Assembly (NCBI GenBank): GCA_012656075.1
Contig: JAAKBF010000027.1
Coordinates: 558,001 to 622,000, forward strand
DNA: 64,000 nt
Direction of reading: 5' to 3'
Origin: Phytophthora hibernalis
Lineage: Eukaryota; Oomycota; Peronosporomycetes; Peronosporales; Peronosporaceae
In this document: positions 62,722 through 64,000 of the stretch, piece by piece
Position numbering within the stretch: the stretch's first letter is position 1
Layout: each line of letters starts with the position of its first letter
Made by a program: the position numbers and the translations under genes
The notes under the pieces: model-generated
The model's database searches: none
What the model saw: the letters and a program-made list of their open reading frames with translations, nothing else
What the model was told of the DNA's origin: nothing

Positions 62722-64000
62722 ATGGGAGAGCACAGGCAAGAGCGCAATTGGAGTATGCAGGTCACGGCTCTTTATGACTACGAGCCTGAGCGTACGAAAC
62801 CATTTACATTACGTAGCGATTCTGGTTGGGAAATGTTCATGAATCATGACTGACAATGAATGCTTACGTGTTGCCCCGCAGAACCGGACGAGTTAGGCTT
62901 CTGGGAAGGCGATGTACTGCGGGTGCTGCAAGTACAAGATGACGGGTGGTGGTCGGGATACGACATGAAGAGGCCCGATGTTGTTGGCCTCTTTCCATCC
63001 AACTACGTTCAAGCGCAGAGGAGTTCACCTTTGCACCAAAACACCAAAGTTGTGGTTGATGCTGTCACGACACCACGGCCTCCTAATAGCTCGCGACAGC
63101 AAATTCAGCTGCTGCCTCGGAAAACGCCCGATACGCCTGAGTTTGATGATGGCGACGAAGACGACAAAGACGACAAGCCCCAGGAGATTCCCACCGAATA
63201 TCGCGGACATATTGGAACTGTTCTCCAGTTGAGGAAAAGTTTAGAGGAGGCTGAACGGGCTAGCGAAGCAGCTCGAGACGCCCGACGAAAGGTTTGTTGT
63301 GAAGCTAATTGCTTTATTGAGAGCTATGCGGCTGACAGTCCGTTCGTGTAGGCGGAGCAAGAGAGGTTGGCACATCGTAAAAACTGGAGGGGACGAGTAC
63401 AAAATGAAACGGAAGTAGAAGACGTTGATCTCGACCAGCAAGAATTCCGTGGTCAGCAACAAGAAGAGAATGAAGAGGGTAATGAAGACGATGACGAGCT
63501 AGCATACCCGCAGCGACAGGGCTACATGCATGAGGAGGTGGAGCCCTGGAACGAACCGAGTCCAATAGCGAAGAGGACAATGGTGGACAGACAGAAGAGG
63601 AGCAAAATCAAGCAGCAGAAACAATGGCGATGGAGAATGCTGCTGCCACACTGATCGCAAAAGGTTATAAACGCCACTGCGCTCTAAGAAATCGTGAAAG
63701 AGAGCGCGAAGCTGAGCAACAAAAACTCGGTGAGGTCGCTGCGGTCTGCATTCAACGCTGGGCGTCACATGCGTATTCTAGGCAGAGCAAGCGCCGGCAA
63801 CATGATTTCGAGAAAAACACAGCACGCCGTCGTTGGGAGCGAGAAAATAAAGCAGCAACGGGGATACAAAAGTGGATCCGTTTGCGGTGGGCGTGCTTCT
63901 GGCGAAGGCGCGTGCAAGCTGAGAGAGGAACAGGCTGCGAGAGAATCGCAGCAAGCCTTTCAGCGCGAAGAATTGAGAAAAGCAGAGCACCGTCAAGCTG
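62722..64000 (+). CDS. SH3-domain protein with IQ motifs (incomplete at window end)
   Basis: Exons 62722-62791, 62882-63291 and 63352 onward. The first intron splits an SH3 domain: ALYDYEPEQPDELGFWEGD, then VLRVLQVQDDGWWSGYDM and VVGLFPSNYVQ. An acidic linker and helix follow (LRKSLEEAERASEAARDARR). In exon 3 the frame shifts by one near 63540 and continues to the window edge with IQ-type calmodulin-binding motifs (IAKGYKRHCALRNR, VCIQRWASHAYSRQ, GIQKWIRLRWACFWRRR). An SH3 plus IQ protein probably scaffolds signalling or cytoskeletal partners under Ca2+/calmodulin control. The start could also be Met 62755. The 3' end is outside the window. Confidence 0.7.

Noticed and set aside
1..64000. CRISPR array, tRNA or rRNA genes
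   Set aside because: No regularly spaced identical repeats and no cloverleaf or rRNA-like sequence was recognised.

Overview
The window looks like nuclear DNA of an oomycete, most likely a Phytophthora-type genome. Four things point there: short GT-AG introns (about 50-85 bp), promoters resembling the oomycete Inr+FPR element, a mix of transposon families typical of oomycetes (Maverick/Polinton, piggyBac, Harbinger, MULE/FAR1, Tc1/mariner, Ty3/gypsy, a Fanzor/TnpB trace), and a compact set of conserved eukaryotic genes including centriolar ones. The species assignment is inference.

Layout. 1-8.1 kb: most of a decayed Maverick/Polinton with a chromodomain integrase, small unknown ORFs, a fibre ending in an S74 chaperone domain, an A32-like packaging ATPase and a penton-like minor capsid protein. 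It ends at a junction with a MULE/FAR1 transposase fragment. 9.17-11.47 kb: a piggyBac element with matching terminal repeats and TTAA at both ends but a broken transposase. 11.5-22.3 kb: hairpins and relics of Tc1/mariner, an Ulp1-bearing element, a gag remnant, a coiled-coil gene fragment and a Harbinger pair (transposase plus Myb-like ORF). 22.8-33.5 kb: a minus-strand Ty3/gypsy element with gag, protease, RT, RNase H, integrase, a membrane-protein ORF, and an ORF on the opposite strand.

33.9-64 kb is gene-rich. In order: a Cys/His-repeat protein with a possible HNH-like core, a TKL-like kinase with N-terminal repeats, an unknown gene, an ABCC/coiled-coil chimeric relic, CEP44, an ERGIC3/Erv46 cargo receptor, an F-box-like plus TFIIS-like protein, a Fanzor/TnpB relic, a METTL-type methyltransferase, an F-box/LRR-like protein, a 1 kb degenerate minisatellite, a class 3 lipase, a DUSP12-like phosphatase, a coiled-coil protein, a SUCO/Slp1-type SUN protein, a second coiled-coil protein, an aromatic-amino-acid-type decarboxylase and an SH3/IQ protein that runs off the end. 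A 437-bp hAT-type element with a perfect 8-bp target duplication sits between the divergent kinase and unknown genes.

The host genes do not form one pathway. ERGIC3, SUCO and the lipase belong to the secretory system; CEP44 and the two coiled-coil proteins are compatible with centrosome or flagellum roles. Several otherwise well-conserved host genes carry single-base frame breaks, often in short G or C runs. These could be assembly errors or real decay, so protein models are given as segments.
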